NCBI GenBank assembly: GCA_023396255.1
Contig: JAEWWU010000013.1
Coordinates: 260,298-324,297, forward strand
Reading direction: 5' to 3'
Length of the DNA stretch: 64,000 nucleotides
Source: Bacteroidota bacterium
GTDB taxonomy: Bacteria; Bacteroidota; Bacteroidia; Bacteroidales; Porphyromonadaceae
The position numbers and the translations under genes were made by a program. The notes beneath the pieces are model-generated. The model was given only the letters and a program-made list of their open reading frames with translations. It had not been told where the DNA came from and made no database searches. Positions within the stretch are counted from its first letter, which is position 1. Every line of letters begins with the position of its first letter. Positions 18,122-26,853 of the stretch are shown piece after piece.

Positions 18122-18820
18122 TCAGAAAGAGGTCTGTTTGCGACCGGTTTCTTTGCCATTTTCGTAGGAGATTTCAATCAAGTGCAGGCGTTTGCCGCTA
18201 ATATCGAATACCTCGGTGATTTCTTTTCCGTGTATCTTTCCGTTGAGGTAATTCCTCCGAGTTTGAATGGTGGTACCGTTGTACCCCTCGGAGAGTTCAA
18301 AGAAAGCTCCGTGTAACTTGTCGTTGTGATAGTGTTTGACGGATCTCTCTTTTCTGTTTGGGAAATAAACCCGCTCTATACCTTCTTTTTTCCCTTGGAT
18401 ATAGGTTCGGACCGATTCGATGCCTCCATCAGAGAAATAGGTGGTAACCTCTCCTTGCAGCTCCCCGTTTGCGTAGAACGAACGTTTACAAATAGCTCCA
18501 TCAGGGAAAAATTCTTCCCATTTACCGTCTTTCCGTCCTAAGCGATAAAACCCTTGTCGAATTACTTTGCCGTTTCCGAACTCTTGATAATAACCGTCCA
18601 CCATCCCTTTGCGATAGGTGGCTATGGTGTACTTGCGGTTATTTTCTATAATTTTTGCATTTCCGGAGAGGGGGCTTTTGTCTTTCTTCAGAAGAAGTAT
18701 GGTAACTTTTCCTTCTGTTGTGGAGAAGAGTTGGTCACGCTCGTAAACGGTTTGAGCCGATGAGTTGTACCCATTTATCATCAATAGAAGAAGGAGAATA
18801 CCGAATAATATCTTGTTCAT
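18122..18820 (-). CDS. Secreted MORN-repeat (YwqK-like) protein
   Basis: 232-aa exported protein: signal peptide MNKILFGILLLLLMINGYNS with AQ cleavage, then at least five MORN-type repeats of the form G-x-x-x-x-x-x-x-x-G-x (KGMVDGYYQEFGNGKVIRQG, GRKDGKWEEFFPDG, NGELQGEVTTYFSDGG, GKKEGIERVYFPN, NDKLHGAFFEL). Databases often label this architecture a YwqK-family antitoxin; nothing here supports a toxin-antitoxin role, since no partner gene is adjacent. Probably periplasmic or surface-exposed. A near-consensus TACCTTTA box lies just upstream on its strand. Confidence 0.75.
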   Translation of the reverse strand: MNKILFGILLLLLMINGYNSSAQTVYERDQLFSTTEGKVTILLLKKDKSPLSGNAKIIENNRKYTIATYRKGMVDGYYQEFGNGKVIRQGFYRLGRKDGKWEEFFPDGAICKRSFYANGELQGEVTTYFSDGGIESVRTYIQGKKEGIERVYFPNRKERSVKHYHNDKLHGAFFELSEGYNGTTIQTRRNYLNGKIHGKEITEVFDISGKRLHLIEISYENGKETGRKQTSF

Positions 18821-18913
18821 ATTTGATCATTTTTCTCGTAAAGGTACAATTTTCTTGATTTTTTCACAGTAGCAAATCCGAAGGATGCACCAAAGATTTT
18901 TTGTCTTAAAATA

Positions 18914-18943
18914 TTGTGCTCTTCTTTTTTTTTACTTTCTTTG
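18914..18943 (+). promoter_or_regulatory. Predicted promoter of the lipoprotein-DUF1266-LemA cluster
   Basis: TTG (18914-18916), a 19-bp spacer, then TTTCTTTG (18936-18943): the -33/-7 spacing is ideal and the -7 box has one mismatch (TT for TA). It predicts a start near 18950, 36 nt before the lipoprotein ATG. Confidence 0.5.
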
Positions 18944-18986
18944 CGAGTAAGATGTAGAAATCAACTTATTATAAAGATATAGTTTT

Positions 18987-19625
18987 ATGAACATTTTGAA
19001 AACATTTTTCGCAACGGTATGCGCTGCAGTGTTGTTGGTGTCTTGTAACGGAACTTCTTCTCTGCTTGGAACACAGATGGATACAGAGGAAGGGGTACAA
19101 AAAGTCGTAGACATCTTGTCAAAAAATATCGACACCAAGGAATGGAAAATAGTGGAGGTTCGCTGGTCCGATGATGAACTTTCAAACAATGTGGAGTTTG
19201 TAGTGGTCGATATGGTGAACAAAGACGGTCGCCCCTATACTCAAGCCTTTGTGGGTGCTATCGGTTTTGCTCCCGGTGATTTGTCCGAAGCAAGAACCAC
19301 CTTTTATAAAGCAGATCCCAAAGATATCCCTGCTATCGATCTCTCTAAGATAGATGCCAAACGCATCGTGGCTAACATTGAGGCAGCCAAGAAAATGATT
19401 CCTCAAGAGTATCAATTCAAATCTCTTGCCGACTATAGATTGAGCAATACGGAAAAAGATCCCGATAAAGAAGAGACCTTTACCATCAATGTGACCGAAA
19501 AAGGAAAGGAGACGGTTAGGAGTGCCGGTAAGGAATCTTTGGTTTATTATGAGATAGAGTTCCAAGTGAACAAGGACGGCAAGGTCTTTAGCCCTACTTT
19601 GAAGAATTTGGAAAATGAGGAATAA
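18987..19625 (+). CDS. Putative lipoprotein, function unknown
   Basis: 212-aa protein with a lipoprotein signal (MNILKTFFATVCAAVLLVSC, lipobox LLVSC, Cys20), then a soluble domain with alternating strands and helices (EWKIVEVRWSDDELSNNVEFVVVDMVNKDGR...) and a lysine/glutamate-rich C-terminal half. I recognise no domain. The segment QAFVGAIGFAPGDLSEARTTFYKADP might bind a ligand, but that is speculation. First gene after a predicted promoter; the DUF1266 gene follows 42 bp downstream on the same strand, so a shared transcript is likely. Confidence 0.7.
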   Translation: MNILKTFFATVCAAVLLVSCNGTSSLLGTQMDTEEGVQKVVDILSKNIDTKEWKIVEVRWSDDELSNNVEFVVVDMVNKDGRPYTQAFVGAIGFAPGDLSEARTTFYKADPKDIPAIDLSKIDAKRIVANIEAAKKMIPQEYQFKSLADYRLSNTEKDPDKEETFTINVTEKGKETVRSAGKESLVYYEIEFQVNKDGKVFSPTLKNLENEE

Positions 19626-19667
19626 GATTTTAACTAATAAGAGGTTTTTTTAGACTACTGAGAAGGT

Positions 19668-20516
19668 ATGGATTTTTCAAAATTCTTTCAAGCTCTTTTT
19701 TATTCTGCACCGGGAGCTCCTGCGTGGCAGAAGTTTGTCCTCCCGGCTATACTTTTGGTTGCACTTGTCTATGGTATCTTTATCCTTGTGCGCAAGGTGC
19801 AGGGTGCTGCCGACTTTGTGGGGCGCATCTTTGGCTCGTTCAAAGGGATTCGTACAGCGGACAATAGTGCTCTTTCCGAAAAGCAGGTGAAGCAAATAGC
19901 CATCAGCTCTCTCTACGCTTACCAGCAGGGAGGTTATGTTAATGTGCTCCCTCTTAAGATTTCCAAGTTTCGTCTCAAGAAAATCTTGACTGAGTGGTGG
20001 GGCATCACAGACCGCAATAGCGCTCTTGAGGCTTTGGAAGGTTTGATAGATGAAGGACATTCGGCTCTCTTCCCTTACGTGGCAGAGGCGGCTTTTATTG
20101 ACAAGAAAAAGGATCGCATAATGTTTTTGCAAGAACATATGCCTTCGCAAGAGGAGTGTATGAGAGCTTTGGAACAAAGTGAGAATTTGATTGATAATTT
20201 GGACTCCATTCGGTCCAACAAAATAGCCTCCAATGCCGAAGAGATTAAACAATTGGGCGTTATGGGTTGGGATTCCGGGCGATTGGCCTTTGTTGCACGT
20301 GCTTGTTGTGAGCAAAACTTGATTTCGGAAGAGGAAGCTTGGCACTATATGGCTAAGGCTTATGATATGGCACACGCATCTTTCTCCAATTACGAGGACT
20401 TTGCCAAGAGTTATGCCTTGGGGCGTGCCGTATGGGGTAGCGATGTCTACATTATGTCTTTGGCCAAGGATCTTTTGGAAAAACCCAATAGCCCTTGGGT
20501 ACAGTATCCGTGGTAA
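19668..20516 (+). CDS. DUF1266 domain protein with N-terminal membrane anchor
   Basis: 282-aa protein. An N-terminal hydrophobic segment (KFVLPAILLVALVYGIFILV) anchors it in the membrane; the rest is helical and ends in a DUF1266 signature (VMGWDSGRLAFVARACCEQNLISEEEAWHYM...FAKSYALGRAVWG). DUF1266 proteins have no defined biochemical role; E. coli relatives such as YbeU/YbeR-type proteins are equally obscure. Likely co-transcribed with the lipoprotein upstream and the LemA gene 105 bp downstream. Confidence 0.75.
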   Translation: MDFSKFFQALFYSAPGAPAWQKFVLPAILLVALVYGIFILVRKVQGAADFVGRIFGSFKGIRTADNSALSEKQVKQIAISSLYAYQQGGYVNVLPLKISKFRLKKILTEWWGITDRNSALEALEGLIDEGHSALFPYVAEAAFIDKKKDRIMFLQEHMPSQEECMRALEQSENLIDNLDSIRSNKIASNAEEIKQLGVMGWDSGRLAFVARACCEQNLISEEEAWHYMAKAYDMAHASFSNYEDFAKSYALGRAVWGSDVYIMSLAKDLLEKPNSPWVQYPW

Positions 20517-20621
20517 CAGTTTGCTAAGCTAAAAATAGAGGAATCCTTTGTGTGGAGAGCCGGGAGCTTGCAGAGTTCCGGAGTCTGCACAAAGGATTTT
20601 CTTGTCAGAAAATACAGAGGT

Positions 20622-21200
20622 ATGAGCCATATTTTTATTTACTTATTTCTCGGAGTAGCTTTTCTACTCCTCGTCTTGCTTCTTTGGGCCATCTTCACAT
20701 CGAACAATCTCGTGGCCAAGCGAAATCGCACCAAACAAGCACTCAGCACAGTTGATGTTGTACTTAAGCAGCGTAGCGATTTAATTCCCAATTTGGTGGC
20801 TTCTGCCAAGGCTTATATGGGGCACGAAAACGAAACTTTGCGAGAAATAGCTCGTTTGAGAGCGCAGATGATGAACGAAGCTACTCCCTCTTTCGAGCAG
20901 GAGGTCGCTCTTAATAGTGATCTGTCGGGATTGCTGCGTCGATTGCAAGTATCGGTAGAAGCTTATCCCGAACTGAAAGCTGACGAGCAGTTCATACATC
21001 TCCAAGAACAGTTGTCCGAGATGGAGTTGCAGCTTCAGTCTGCCCGTCGCATCTATAATGCTGCAGCCACGGAGTACAACAATTATATTGAAATGTTCCC
21101 TTCTTCCCTCTTGGCCCGTAGGGGTAAACATACGCCGGTTGCTCTTTTTGAAGCTCCCAAGGAGGACAGAGAAACACCTCGCATAGATACCCTCTTTTGA
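20622..21200 (+). CDS. LemA family protein
   Basis: 192-aa LemA-type membrane protein: one N-terminal transmembrane helix (IFIYLFLGVAFLLLVLLLWAIF), then the conserved NNLVAKRNRTKQALSTVDVVLKQRSDLIPNLVASAKAY region and a long helical hairpin ending in RRIYNAAATEYNNYIEMFPSSLLA, the family hallmark. Role unclear; LemA genes often sit beside DUF3137 or TPM-domain genes and respond to envelope stress. The frame is open from 20550, but ATG 20622 starts immediately before the membrane helix. A DUF3137-like gene follows. Confidence 0.88.
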   Translation: MSHIFIYLFLGVAFLLLVLLLWAIFTSNNLVAKRNRTKQALSTVDVVLKQRSDLIPNLVASAKAYMGHENETLREIARLRAQMMNEATPSFEQEVALNSDLSGLLRRLQVSVEAYPELKADEQFIHLQEQLSEMELQLQSARRIYNAAATEYNNYIEMFPSSLLARRGKHTPVALFEAPKEDRETPRIDTLF

Positions 21201-21321
21201 TTTTTTGCTCCGGATAGAAGAATTATGTCGGGCGGATTCTTTGTGATTTGCCCTGCTATGGGGTTAATTCGCCATTTGCAATGATCGGGTTTTCCGGTTC
21301 TTTTTCTTGTTTTGTATTATT

Positions 21322-22356
21322 ATGATTTCTCCTGATTTTCATTCTATTTACATAGATCTACGCACCCAATTGTTGCGGATACACTCTCAAAGGCATTTCT
21401 TGAGAGTGTTGCAAACTGTTGTTTACCTGTTTGTTGTGGCTTGGCTTCTTTTTGTGTTATTGGCTCCCTTTGTGATGGGGCAAATTTCGCTTTTGAGGTC
21501 CTATCATTTGGGGCAAATTGTCCTCGTCGCCTTTGTCTTGTTTGTGCCCGTACAGTACCTTTTTGTGTGGCTGCAAAATAAGTTTACCCGTAATGAACAG
21601 AGAGCAATGGAGGAGATGTTGCGTAGCCTTTTTCCTCAAGTTAGGTGCAACTTTTCCGTCTCTCCCGACTTCAAAGCCCTGGCTCGAAGCCGATTTTTCG
21701 ATGTCAATTTCTATGAAACAACTCAACCTGTATCGTCTTTTGGTCGCCTTGTTTTCCCTTTGGCGGAGGGGAGGAAGCTCCTCCTCGATGATGTGGGTGT
21801 AGTCACTGATGGAGCGGCCCGATGGCTGAAAAATCCCCTCACTGCTTATCCGACGATGCTGTACCGTTATGCTCTAAAACCATTGATGGGAAGGCGTGTT
21901 GATGCCTCTTCGTTCAGTTTTAGGGGGATGTTTGCCCAGTATCCGTTGCAAAAAGATTTCAAGGAATGTGTACTTATTTTGCCGGATCATATAGAGCGAC
22001 ATATTGGTTACTTGGCGAAAAGCGTACAGAGCTTGAGCCGTCATTACAATGCCTCTTTGATAACTTTGGAGGATCCGGAATTTGAGCGTTTTTTTTCGGT
22101 TTACACTACGGACGAGCTCTTTGCCCGTGCCCTATTGACCCCTCTTATGATGCAGCGAATTACGGAATTGCGCAAAACATTTGACCGAGATTTGTATCTC
22201 TCTTTCAATAGAGGCTGTTTTTACTATGCAGCTGAGAACAAAAACGGCTTTTTGAACTTAAGCGGAAAAGCGTTGAATGATGAATCGTTGCCTTTTCATC
22301 TTTACGAGGAAATAAGACAAACTTTAGAGGTGGTGGATAAATTGCGTTTGAGATAG
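21322..22356 (+). CDS. DUF3137-like membrane protein
   Basis: 344-aa protein with two N-terminal membrane segments (VVYLFVVAWLLFVLLAPFV and GQIVLVAFVLFVPVQYLFVW), then a soluble domain typical of DUF3137: FFDVNFYETTQP, a strand pair around FRGMFAQYPLQKDFKECVLILPDH, and a C-terminal ITELRKTFDRDLYLSFNRGCFYYAAENKNGFLN segment, which resembles the end of that family. The frame opens at TTG 21307 but ATG 21322 is the better start. LemA plus DUF3137 is a recurrent pair, so the two products probably act together at the membrane. Confidence 0.75.
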   Translation: MISPDFHSIYIDLRTQLLRIHSQRHFLRVLQTVVYLFVVAWLLFVLLAPFVMGQISLLRSYHLGQIVLVAFVLFVPVQYLFVWLQNKFTRNEQRAMEEMLRSLFPQVRCNFSVSPDFKALARSRFFDVNFYETTQPVSSFGRLVFPLAEGRKLLLDDVGVVTDGAARWLKNPLTAYPTMLYRYALKPLMGRRVDASSFSFRGMFAQYPLQKDFKECVLILPDHIERHIGYLAKSVQSLSRHYNASLITLEDPEFERFFSVYTTDELFARALLTPLMMQRITELRKTFDRDLYLSFNRGCFYYAAENKNGFLNLSGKALNDESLPFHLYEEIRQTLEVVDKLRLR

Positions 22357-22443
22357 GGGAGCATCTTCTTGCACTGCCCCCTAAAACAGCTTCAATGGGT
22401 GTTTGAATCCGAAGGTTGGGATTGGTTGTAAATTTTGAGGGAA

Positions 22444-22480
22444 TAAAAAATAATTTTGTTGGACGGAAGAAAAATTATCT
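22444..22480 (+). repeat. Dispersed intergenic repeat, partial copy D
   Basis: TAATTTTGTTGGACGGAAGA (22451-22470) then AAAATTA reproduces only the 5' core block of the repeat found at 12.0, 32.4 and 39.7 kb. The following AGGGAATTA hairpin is absent; instead a long terminator hairpin (22492-22537) begins 12 bp downstream. Confidence 0.6.
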
Positions 22481-22491
22481 CCCACAAAATA

Positions 22492-22537
22492 AAAATTGCG
22501 TCCGAAGAAAATCTAAATTCTCTTCGGACGCAATTTT
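22492..22537. terminator. Bidirectional terminator between convergent genes
   Basis: A perfect 17-bp stem, AAAATTGCGTCCGAAGA (22492-22508) against TCTTCGGACGCAATTTT (22521-22537), with a 12-nt loop. A and T runs at the two ends give a U-tract on either strand. It serves the DUF3137-like gene (plus) and the Dabb gene (minus, ends 22562). Confidence 0.85.
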
Positions 22538-22561
22538 CGTTTCGAGGAAAAGGAAAAAGGT

Positions 22562-22864
22562 TTAAACCTCAAAGTCTATACACGAGCGACTTTCTTTGTA
22601 GGGAGCAATTAGCCTTTGTACTACGGCAACGTGCGCCGGATGCTGTGCATAAATATTAAGATCGTCGAAATCGTTTACAATGGCTTCGAGGATAAATCCG
22701 TCCGCTTCTTGGGGATTGACGTTGGCGGCCACTTTCATTTCTATCAGCTGCGGAATCTTTTGGGTCAGAGCCTCCAGTTCCTCTTTTATTTTTTGCAGGT
22801 GTGCCTGCTTCTCTTGTGTGTTTCCCTCCAGTTTGAGGGTGAAGATAACAATGTGCTTGAGCAT
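22562..22864 (-). CDS. Dabb (stress-responsive A/B barrel) domain protein
   Basis: 100-aa single-domain protein: MLKHIVIFTLKLEGN at the start, LQKIKEELEALTQKIPQLIEMKVAANVNP in the middle and DFDDLNIYAQHPAHVAVVQRLIAPYKESRSCIDFEV at the end are diagnostic of the Dabb ferredoxin-like fold. Bacterial members are small cytoplasmic dimers of unknown function. The frame extends upstream to 22972, but ATG 22864 starts exactly at the domain. It lies 37 bp downstream of serB on the same strand and may be co-transcribed. Confidence 0.88.
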   Translation of the reverse strand: MLKHIVIFTLKLEGNTQEKQAHLQKIKEELEALTQKIPQLIEMKVAANVNPQEADGFILEAIVNDFDDLNIYAQHPAHVAVVQRLIAPYKESRSCIDFEV

Positions 22865-22901
22865 ATTGAATGTTTGATTATTGGTATCGAATCGGTAAGA
22901 A

Positions 22902-24191
22902 TTAGATGCTTTGTTGCTTGATAATCTCTTCATCCAGAAGAGAGTCTTTGTAGCCGAGGAAATACAGGACACCGTCCAAACCTACTGTTGAGATGCTTTG
23001 CTTGGCTCCTGCTTTAACCTTGGGTTTGGCGTGGAAAGCAATTCCCAAACCAGCCAAACTGAGCATAGGAAGGTCATTGGCTCCATCCCCGACTGCCACG
23101 GTTTGCATCAAGTCTACTTTTTCGACCTGAGCGATGAGGCGCAATAGTTCGGCCTTGCGGTTGCCGTCTACTATGTCTCCTACGTGGCGACCGGTCAGTT
23201 TGCCATCTTCTATTTCCAGCTGATTGGCATACATATAATCGATACCGAACTTACGTTGCAGGTACGCTCCAAAGTAGGTAAACCCTCCCGACAAGATAGC
23301 GATTTTGTATCCCATAAGTTTTAGAACACGCATCAAACGGTCGCAACCCTCCGTAATGGGTAGGTTTACGGCGATATCCTCCATAACAGAGACATCCAAG
23401 CCCTTGAGCAGGGCAACGCGCTGTATAAAGCTCTCTCTGAAGTCTATTTCTCCACGCATTGCAGACTCTGTAATAGCCTTTACTTGATCGCCCACTCCGG
23501 CACGGATAGCCAATTCGTCTATAACCTCGGTCTGAATGAGTGTTGAATCCATATCAAAGCAGATTACACGGCGCATTCGTCTAAACATAGACTCTCTCTG
23601 GAAAGAGACATCCATACCGAGTTCACTGGACATCGTCAAGAGACGTTTTTGTAACTCAGCTTTGTCTTTGATGGTTCCCCGCATCGAAAACTCAACGCTT
23701 GCCATAGGGGTGCGTTGATCTTCGAGGAGAGGGATTCGTCCCGTAAGGCGACGGATGTTATCGATGTTGAGACCCTGCTGAGCTGTCACAGTGGTTAAGG
23801 CAGCAATCATCTCTGCGGTAATTTTGCGAGAGACAATGGTAAAGATATATCTGTTTTTCCCCTGCGCATTAACCCACAAACTGTAATCCTTGGGGGCTAT
23901 GGGGGTGAAGCGAATCTTAACGCCCAGTTCGTAGCAAGTAAAGAGCAAGTCTTTGAATATGGAGCCGGAATTTTCTTCACAGGTTTCGAAGAGTATCCCC
24001 AGGTTAAGGTTGTTGTGGATATCCGATTGACCTATATCCAAAATAAAAGCCTCGTGTTGTGCCAATATATTCATCAAGGCAGCCGTTACTCCCGGCTGGT
24101 CATTCCCTTGTATGGTTGCTAAAATCAGTTTGCAGTTTGCATCTAAACCGTTGCCTCGCAACAATGCATCGTTGGTTGTTTTTGTATTCAT
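22902..24191 (-). CDS. serB: Phosphoserine phosphatase SerB with N-terminal ACT domains
   Basis: HAD-superfamily phosphatase, last step of serine synthesis. Residues ~20-180 form two ACT-like domains (LILATIQGNDQPGVTAALMNIL; YIFTIVSRKITAEMIAALTTV). The catalytic half has motif I FDMDSTLIQTE, motif II LSGGFTYF and motif IV AVGDGANDLPML. 429 aa, longer than E. coli SerB (322) because of the second ACT region, as in other Bacteroidota. In P. gingivalis the SerB homologue is also exported into host cells and dephosphorylates host proteins; whether that applies here is unknown. No signal peptide is visible. ATG start at 24191. Confidence 0.94.
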   Translation of the reverse strand: MNTKTTNDALLRGNGLDANCKLILATIQGNDQPGVTAALMNILAQHEAFILDIGQSDIHNNLNLGILFETCEENSGSIFKDLLFTCYELGVKIRFTPIAPKDYSLWVNAQGKNRYIFTIVSRKITAEMIAALTTVTAQQGLNIDNIRRLTGRIPLLEDQRTPMASVEFSMRGTIKDKAELQKRLLTMSSELGMDVSFQRESMFRRMRRVICFDMDSTLIQTEVIDELAIRAGVGDQVKAITESAMRGEIDFRESFIQRVALLKGLDVSVMEDIAVNLPITEGCDRLMRVLKLMGYKIAILSGGFTYFGAYLQRKFGIDYMYANQLEIEDGKLTGRHVGDIVDGNRKAELLRLIAQVEKVDLMQTVAVGDGANDLPMLSLAGLGIAFHAKPKVKAGAKQSISTVGLDGVLYFLGYKDSLLDEEIIKQQSI

Positions 24192-24270
24192 CTTTTACGA
24201 ATTTTGATTCTTAATGGTGGTCACCTCGGTCGCTTTGAGAGGTCACCCAATTCTTTTCACATCTCTAATC

Positions 24271-24284
24271 GTTACAAATGTAAC
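24271..24284 (-). promoter_or_regulatory. serB promoter box inside a palindrome
   Basis: GTTACAAATGTAAC is a perfect palindrome (arms GTTAC/GTAAC); read on the minus strand it contains TACATTTG (24275-24282), a consensus -7 box for serB, giving a leader of about 75 nt. GTTACAAAT recurs at 24305-24313. The nearest -33 TTG on that strand is 26 bp away. A repressor site is possible but unproven. Confidence 0.4.
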
Positions 24285-24365
24285 AATTATAGTGTTAAGA
24301 ACTTGTTACAAATAAAAATCGGAAGATTCCTTTTTCTGTTGCCGGTAAGTACCCTACCAACAAGA

Positions 24366-24397
24366 AGAGGCGAGATCGTGCAACGAATCCCGCCTCT
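24366..24397 (-). terminator. Terminator of the V-ATPase operon
   Basis: AGAGGCG (24366-24372) pairs with CGCCTCT (24391-24397), with further inner pairing (GAT/ATC, CG/CG). On the minus strand it is followed by TCTTGTTGG, about 97 nt after the ntpK stop. Moderate U content, so efficiency is uncertain. Confidence 0.5.
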
Positions 24398-24493
24398 GTC
24401 GTTCTTAAAAGATATTTGGCTCCCTCCTTGGTTCTATTGTTTGTAGAAATCCGCTTGAAAAAGCAAAGAACCTGTTGGAGAGATTGTGCCCCC

Positions 24494-24976
24494 TTAGGCT
24501 CCCAAGCCGGCAAGTACGGGGATTTTGTTGAAAATCAAGATAGAAACCAACAAGGCCAAGATGGCATACAACTCGGGGAACACTGCCATCACCATAGTAG
24601 CTCCGAACGCATTATTCCCGGCACCGATGCTCTTGATACCATTGGCACAAACTTGTGCCTGACGGATAGAGGAAAAGAAACCTACTACCCCCAAACCGAG
24701 ACAGGCCCCGAAAATGGCCCAAGCGGCGATCGGATTGAGTCCGCCCAAGCCGGAGATTTTTGTTACCAAGTTGAGGGCAAGGAAGAAAGCCACAAAGCCA
24801 TACAACCCCTGTGAACTGGGCAAAGCTGCCAACCCGATGTACTGTCCCATTGCATCGGGATTCTTTTTCATAGCTCCGACAGTTGCGTTACCGGCAATGG
24901 TTACACCGATACTTGATCCGACTCCTGTGAGAATTACCATAAGGGCAATGCCCCCGTAAGTTAAAACTTCGTTCAT
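24494..24976 (-). CDS. ntpK: V-type ATPase membrane rotor subunit K
   Basis: Proteolipid of the membrane rotor ring; it binds and carries the coupling ion. 160 aa with four hydrophobic helices (two hairpins). The first hairpin ends ALPSSQGLYGFVAFFLAL with Gln in the ion-site position; the second has RQAQVCANG and AVFPELYAILALL, whose Glu is the ion-binding carboxylate. One Glu per four helices is the NtpK pattern. The Gln and Ser positions near the site resemble sodium-coupled NtpK of Enterococcus hirae, so sodium coupling is possible; this is inference. Last gene of the operon. Confidence 0.92.
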   Translation of the reverse strand: MNEVLTYGGIALMVILTGVGSSIGVTIAGNATVGAMKKNPDAMGQYIGLAALPSSQGLYGFVAFFLALNLVTKISGLGGLNPIAAWAIFGACLGLGVVGFFSSIRQAQVCANGIKSIGAGNNAFGATMVMAVFPELYAILALLVSILIFNKIPVLAGLGA

Positions 24977-25011
24977 AATAAGAATTTTGTTAGAATTTAT
25001 TACTTGTTTTA

Positions 25012-26853
25012 CTATTTATTTTCTGTTAATCGGAAAGGAGTAAACTCCCTTCCTCCACCTTCAAATTCACTATTCTTGTAGAACTCAACAAAGGTAAGTC
25101 GGAGGGGGTGTACCAGAGAACTGATTACCGCCAACCCAAAGTTGAGCGAGTGGCCAAAGAGCAGGATGAGAGCCATCACTATGTAATTAACTCCAATAGG
25201 AAGACCGGAAGTCATATCCACCGCCAAATTGTTGAATACACCGCCCAAAACTCCGCTTGTAAGCCCAATGGCAAAAAGTCGGATGTAAGAGAGCGTATCG
25301 CCCAAAAGACCGGAAGCAACGTTATAGGTCGTCCACAAACCGCTCCCAAAGTTGAGCAAAGGATTGCGCCCCGGAGAATTGTAGAAGAATGCAACCAACG
25401 CAGCGGCTATGGCCAAACCGTAGAATGCTTGCCCTACAATTGCCGGTGCCGAGGTCCACAGAGCCGGAACCGCCAAAGCGCCAATCAAGGAGACGATAAT
25501 GACAACCCAAGCGAATGGAGCCAAAGCGTACTTCAAGCCCTTTTGCTTGTGGGTCTTGAGAGCTGCTACAAACTTGCCGAAGATAATTTGCAAGATGCCA
25601 AGAATAACGGATAGGTACATCAAGTTGTCTTGATTCAAGAAGTAGGTATCTCTAACCCCTCCGAGCAAACTGCCATCATTGGCCCAAGGCATAACCATTC
25701 CGAATACGGTTCCCAAGAGACTGCCTACTACGGCACTGACTCCTCCGAGCCATTGCCCCAAAGAACAAAGATCGCGCCCCGAAGAGCCTTTCTTCTGTTT
25801 TCTCTTGAAGAGAGTTGCCAGCAAGAAGATCAGAACTCCGTATCCGGCGTCCCCAAAGCAAAGGCTGAAGAAAAGAACAAAGAATGGGGCGAACAGAGCC
25901 GTTGCATCCAATTCGGTATAATTGGGCAGAGAGTACATCTTGGTGATTGGTTCAAAGAGACGTGCAAAAGCATTGTTTTTGAGTTTCACCGGCACAGAGT
26001 CTCCTTCCTGTATTTCCAATGGTTGCATATAGCAGGCTGTCTGGCTCAACTGTTCTTCCATATTTGCCCGATCGTCTTCTGTTACCCAGCCTTCTAAGCA
26101 CATAAGGCGATTGTCTGCCTCTGCCGTTGCCTGAATCAGGGCATTGCTAAAATTGAAGTGGTTGGATAGGAGTATCTCGTATCCTTTAAGTTCTCCAATG
26201 CGTCTGTCTGCAAAGTCTTGAATCTCCTCTTTGGTCTGTTGCAAGGCTTCCTGAAACACTCGCAGCTGCTCATCCAACTCTGCCAACTCCTTGGTTGGTG
26301 GCTTGATGCGTTCGGCTTCGAGATGATGCTCGGATGAGTAGCCTACCGTAATGAAATAGGTGTTGGCTCGGTAGACATTGATGGCAATGGCGTTGAACTC
26401 TTCTTCCCATTCCTCTTTGTATTGTTGTGAGGGACAGACATAGAAATCTACAGGATAGCCTTTTTGTGTCAGCCGATCAATGGCTTTCAGGCTGTAATCC
26501 CCCCAAACATTCCAATAGGCGTTTTCTCTTTTTTGCGCCTCTATCTGATTGGAGAGAAGAGCTCTTCTCTCCAATAACTGTTTGAGGTGGTCAAGAGCTG
26601 CTTTTCCGGTGCCGGGATCGGAGACTTCCACAACAGAAACCTCCGGAGCTCCCTTAGAGCGTAATCGTTCCAGCTCCTTGATTTGGTCGGATAGCTCTCG
26701 CCTTTGTTGGAGCAGAGATTGTAGCTCTTCTACCTCGCCGATAGCCTTGGTCGGTTGTATGTGCACCACCCCCAAACTACGCAACTGTATCAGAAAATCT
26801 TTATACTCCTTATGAAAAATAAGGAACAGATATTTGTTTACTTTCTCTATCAT
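25012..26853 (-). CDS. ntpI: V-type ATPase subunit I (stator, a-subunit type)
   Basis: Membrane stator subunit that forms the ion half-channels. Residues 1-~290 are soluble with coiled coil (LLQQRRELSDQIKELERL; VFQEALQQTKEEIQDFADRR); the C-terminal half has about eight membrane segments starting at FFVLFFSLCFGDAGYGVL, with DTLSYIRLFAIGLTSGVLGGVFN containing the conserved Arg of the channel and GHSLNFGLAVISSLVHPLRLTFVEFYKN near the end. 613 aa, on the short side for the family. Its start overlaps the ntpD stop by 4 bp (ATGA), indicating translational coupling. Confidence 0.92.
   Translation of the reverse strand: MIEKVNKYLFLIFHKEYKDFLIQLRSLGVVHIQPTKAIGEVEELQSLLQQRRELSDQIKELERLRSKGAPEVSVVEVSDPGTGKAALDHLKQLLERRALLSNQIEAQKRENAYWNVWGDYSLKAIDRLTQKGYPVDFYVCPSQQYKEEWEEEFNAIAINVYRANTYFITVGYSSEHHLEAERIKPPTKELAELDEQLRVFQEALQQTKEEIQDFADRRIGELKGYEILLSNHFNFSNALIQATAEADNRLMCLEGWVTEDDRANMEEQLSQTACYMQPLEIQEGDSVPVKLKNNAFARLFEPITKMYSLPNYTELDATALFAPFFVLFFSLCFGDAGYGVLIFLLATLFKRKQKKGSSGRDLCSLGQWLGGVSAVVGSLLGTVFGMVMPWANDGSLLGGVRDTYFLNQDNLMYLSVILGILQIIFGKFVAALKTHKQKGLKYALAPFAWVVIIVSLIGALAVPALWTSAPAIVGQAFYGLAIAAALVAFFYNSPGRNPLLNFGSGLWTTYNVASGLLGDTLSYIRLFAIGLTSGVLGGVFNNLAVDMTSGLPIGVNYIVMALILLFGHSLNFGLAVISSLVHPLRLTFVEFYKNSEFEGGGREFTPFRLTENK

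Noticed and set aside
18122..18820. Antitoxin of a toxin-antitoxin pair (YwqK annotation)
   Set aside because: The MORN repeats and signal peptide are clear, but no toxin gene is adjacent, so the antitoxin label is not supported.
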